Shown piece by piece: positions 63,422 through 64,000 of a stretch of 64,000 bases of DNA. The stretch spans positions 124,001 through 188,000 of the forward strand of contig CANGTQ010000001.1 of the NCBI GenBank assembly GCA_947456955.1, given 5' to 3'. Each line of letters opens with the position of its first letter. The first letter of the stretch is position 1. Position numbers and translations under genes: made by a program. Source of the DNA: Flavobacteriaceae bacterium (lineage in GTDB: Bacteria > Bacteroidota > Bacteroidia > Flavobacteriales > Flavobacteriaceae). The notes under the pieces are model-generated. The model ran no database searches. It saw only the letters and a list, made by a program, of their open reading frames with translations, and was not told the DNA's origin.

Positions 63422-64000
63422 ATGATTGACAAACAAAATACACTAGTTGATAATGCGATTGAAGATAAAAAGGTGTCTATGGATATCGTTTTGTTAGATG
63501 GAGAAAAATTTTATAAAATAGCTAATAACGATGCAATGCGGCCATTCTTTATGAGTGTCGTAAGTGATTCAAATCATTGGTTGTTTATTTCAAGTAACGG
63601 AGGATTAACTGCCGGAAGGAAGAATGCTGAGTTTGCTTTGTTTCCCTACTATACAGATGACAAAATTAGCGAGTTTGCTGATATAACAGGAAGTAAATCG
63701 ATCTTTCAAATTAATGCAGATAATCAAACTCATATTTGGGAACCCTTTTCGGAGCGATTTAACGAAAACTATAATTTAAGCAGAAATTTATACAAAAACC
63801 TATACGGTAATAAAATAATATTTGAAGAAGTTCACCATGATTTTGAGTTGACTTTTAGATATCAATGGAGTACCAGCAATTTATACGGTTTCGTAAAAAC
63901 ATCTGAAATCATAAATGATTCAGATAACGATTATTCCATTACACTTTTAGATGGTATTCAAAATATTATGCCTCATGGTGTGAGTAGTGATTTGCAAAAT
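63422..64000 (+). CDS. Partial: possible GH149/GH94-like glucan phosphorylase, N-terminal part
   Basis: An ATG at 63422 opens a frame that runs past the right edge (193 codons seen). The protein starts MIDKQNTLVDNAIEDKKVSMD with no signal peptide, so it is cytoplasmic. The visible part reads HWLFISSNGGLTAGRKNAEFALFPYYTDDK, THIWEPFSERFN and ITLLDGIQNIMPHGV. This is like the N-terminal beta-sandwich of carbohydrate phosphorylases of the GH94/GH149 kind. GH149 members phosphorolyse beta-1,3-glucan oligosaccharides, which would fit the laminarin-type genes just upstream. The assignment rests on general likeness and context, and the catalytic domain is outside the window. Confidence 0.6.
   Translation, partial: MIDKQNTLVDNAIEDKKVSMDIVLLDGEKFYKIANNDAMRPFFMSVVSDSNHWLFISSNGGLTAGRKNAEFALFPYYTDDKISEFADITGSKSIFQINADNQTHIWEPFSERFNENYNLSRNLYKNLYGNKIIFEEVHHDFELTFRYQWSTSNLYGFVKTSEIINDSDNDYSITLLDGIQNIMPHGVSSDLQN

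Overview
The window looks like a chromosomal segment of a flavobacterium (Bacteroidota, family Flavobacteriaceae, probably Flavobacterium). The DNA is AT-rich. Five secreted proteins or more end in the type IX secretion (T9SS) type A sorting domain, with the YPNP-type start and a GTYLIK or GVYIVK-type end. Many genes are preceded by the Bacteroidetes -7 promoter box TAnnTTTG and have no obvious Shine-Dalgarno site. There is also a bacillithiol synthesis gene (bshA), a Bacteroidetes-type LptD and a fused isobutyryl-CoA mutase. No rRNA, convincing tRNA, CRISPR array, prophage or intact insertion sequence was seen.

Layout. 1-10 kb: an ECF sigma factor with the start of its downstream partner, a leucine-rich-repeat T9SS protein, fabG, a large vWA-like membrane protein, bshA, aroC and a dicarboxylate/amino-acid symporter. 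10-19 kb: a T9SS fibronectin-type protein, a decayed IS1182-family element, prfA, pyrF, a T9SS GH16 glucanase, a BtuF-like receptor protein, an alpha/beta hydrolase and a DUF4197 protein. 19-31 kb: the fused B12 mutase, a 48-residue basic protein outside normal gene-size cutoffs, an alpha-oxoamine synthase, rdgB, a DEAD-box helicase, ridA and lptD. 31-40 kb: a same-strand envelope and redox run made of an amidase with a SPOR-like end, an MCE protein, a membrane Fe-S protein, a HAD phosphatase, a CCG-domain Fe-S protein and a NagZ-type GH3 fused to a serine beta-lactamase-like domain. 40-51 kb: a second serine hydrolase, a LYS1/alanine-dehydrogenase-like oxidoreductase, a SusB-type GH97 alpha-glucosidase with an MFS sugar transporter, an M28 peptidase and uvrA.

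From 51.7 kb to the right edge lies the most interesting region, a probable beta-1,3-glucan (laminarin) utilisation locus without a SusC/SusD pair in view. It has two tandem paralogous T9SS proteins with carbohydrate-binding-like domains and a membrane-spanning sensor-regulator with a beta-propeller, a Y_Y_Y domain and a LuxR-type helix-turn-helix but no kinase. These are followed by a clan GH-A glycosidase fused to what looks like an outer-membrane beta-barrel, a surface lipoprotein, a GH16 lipoprotein and the start of a cytoplasmic protein that may be a GH149/GH94-type glucan phosphorylase. One carbohydrate-binding-like domain recurs in three of these proteins. Two of the transcription units share an upstream element pair with nearly identical spacing (108 and 107 bp). 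Part of that element also precedes the distant GH16 gene at 15-16.6 kb.

A second theme is the spacers. Several are filled with short word-like repeats, often with inverted copies. Two of these, 5.5 kb apart, are clearly related to each other.
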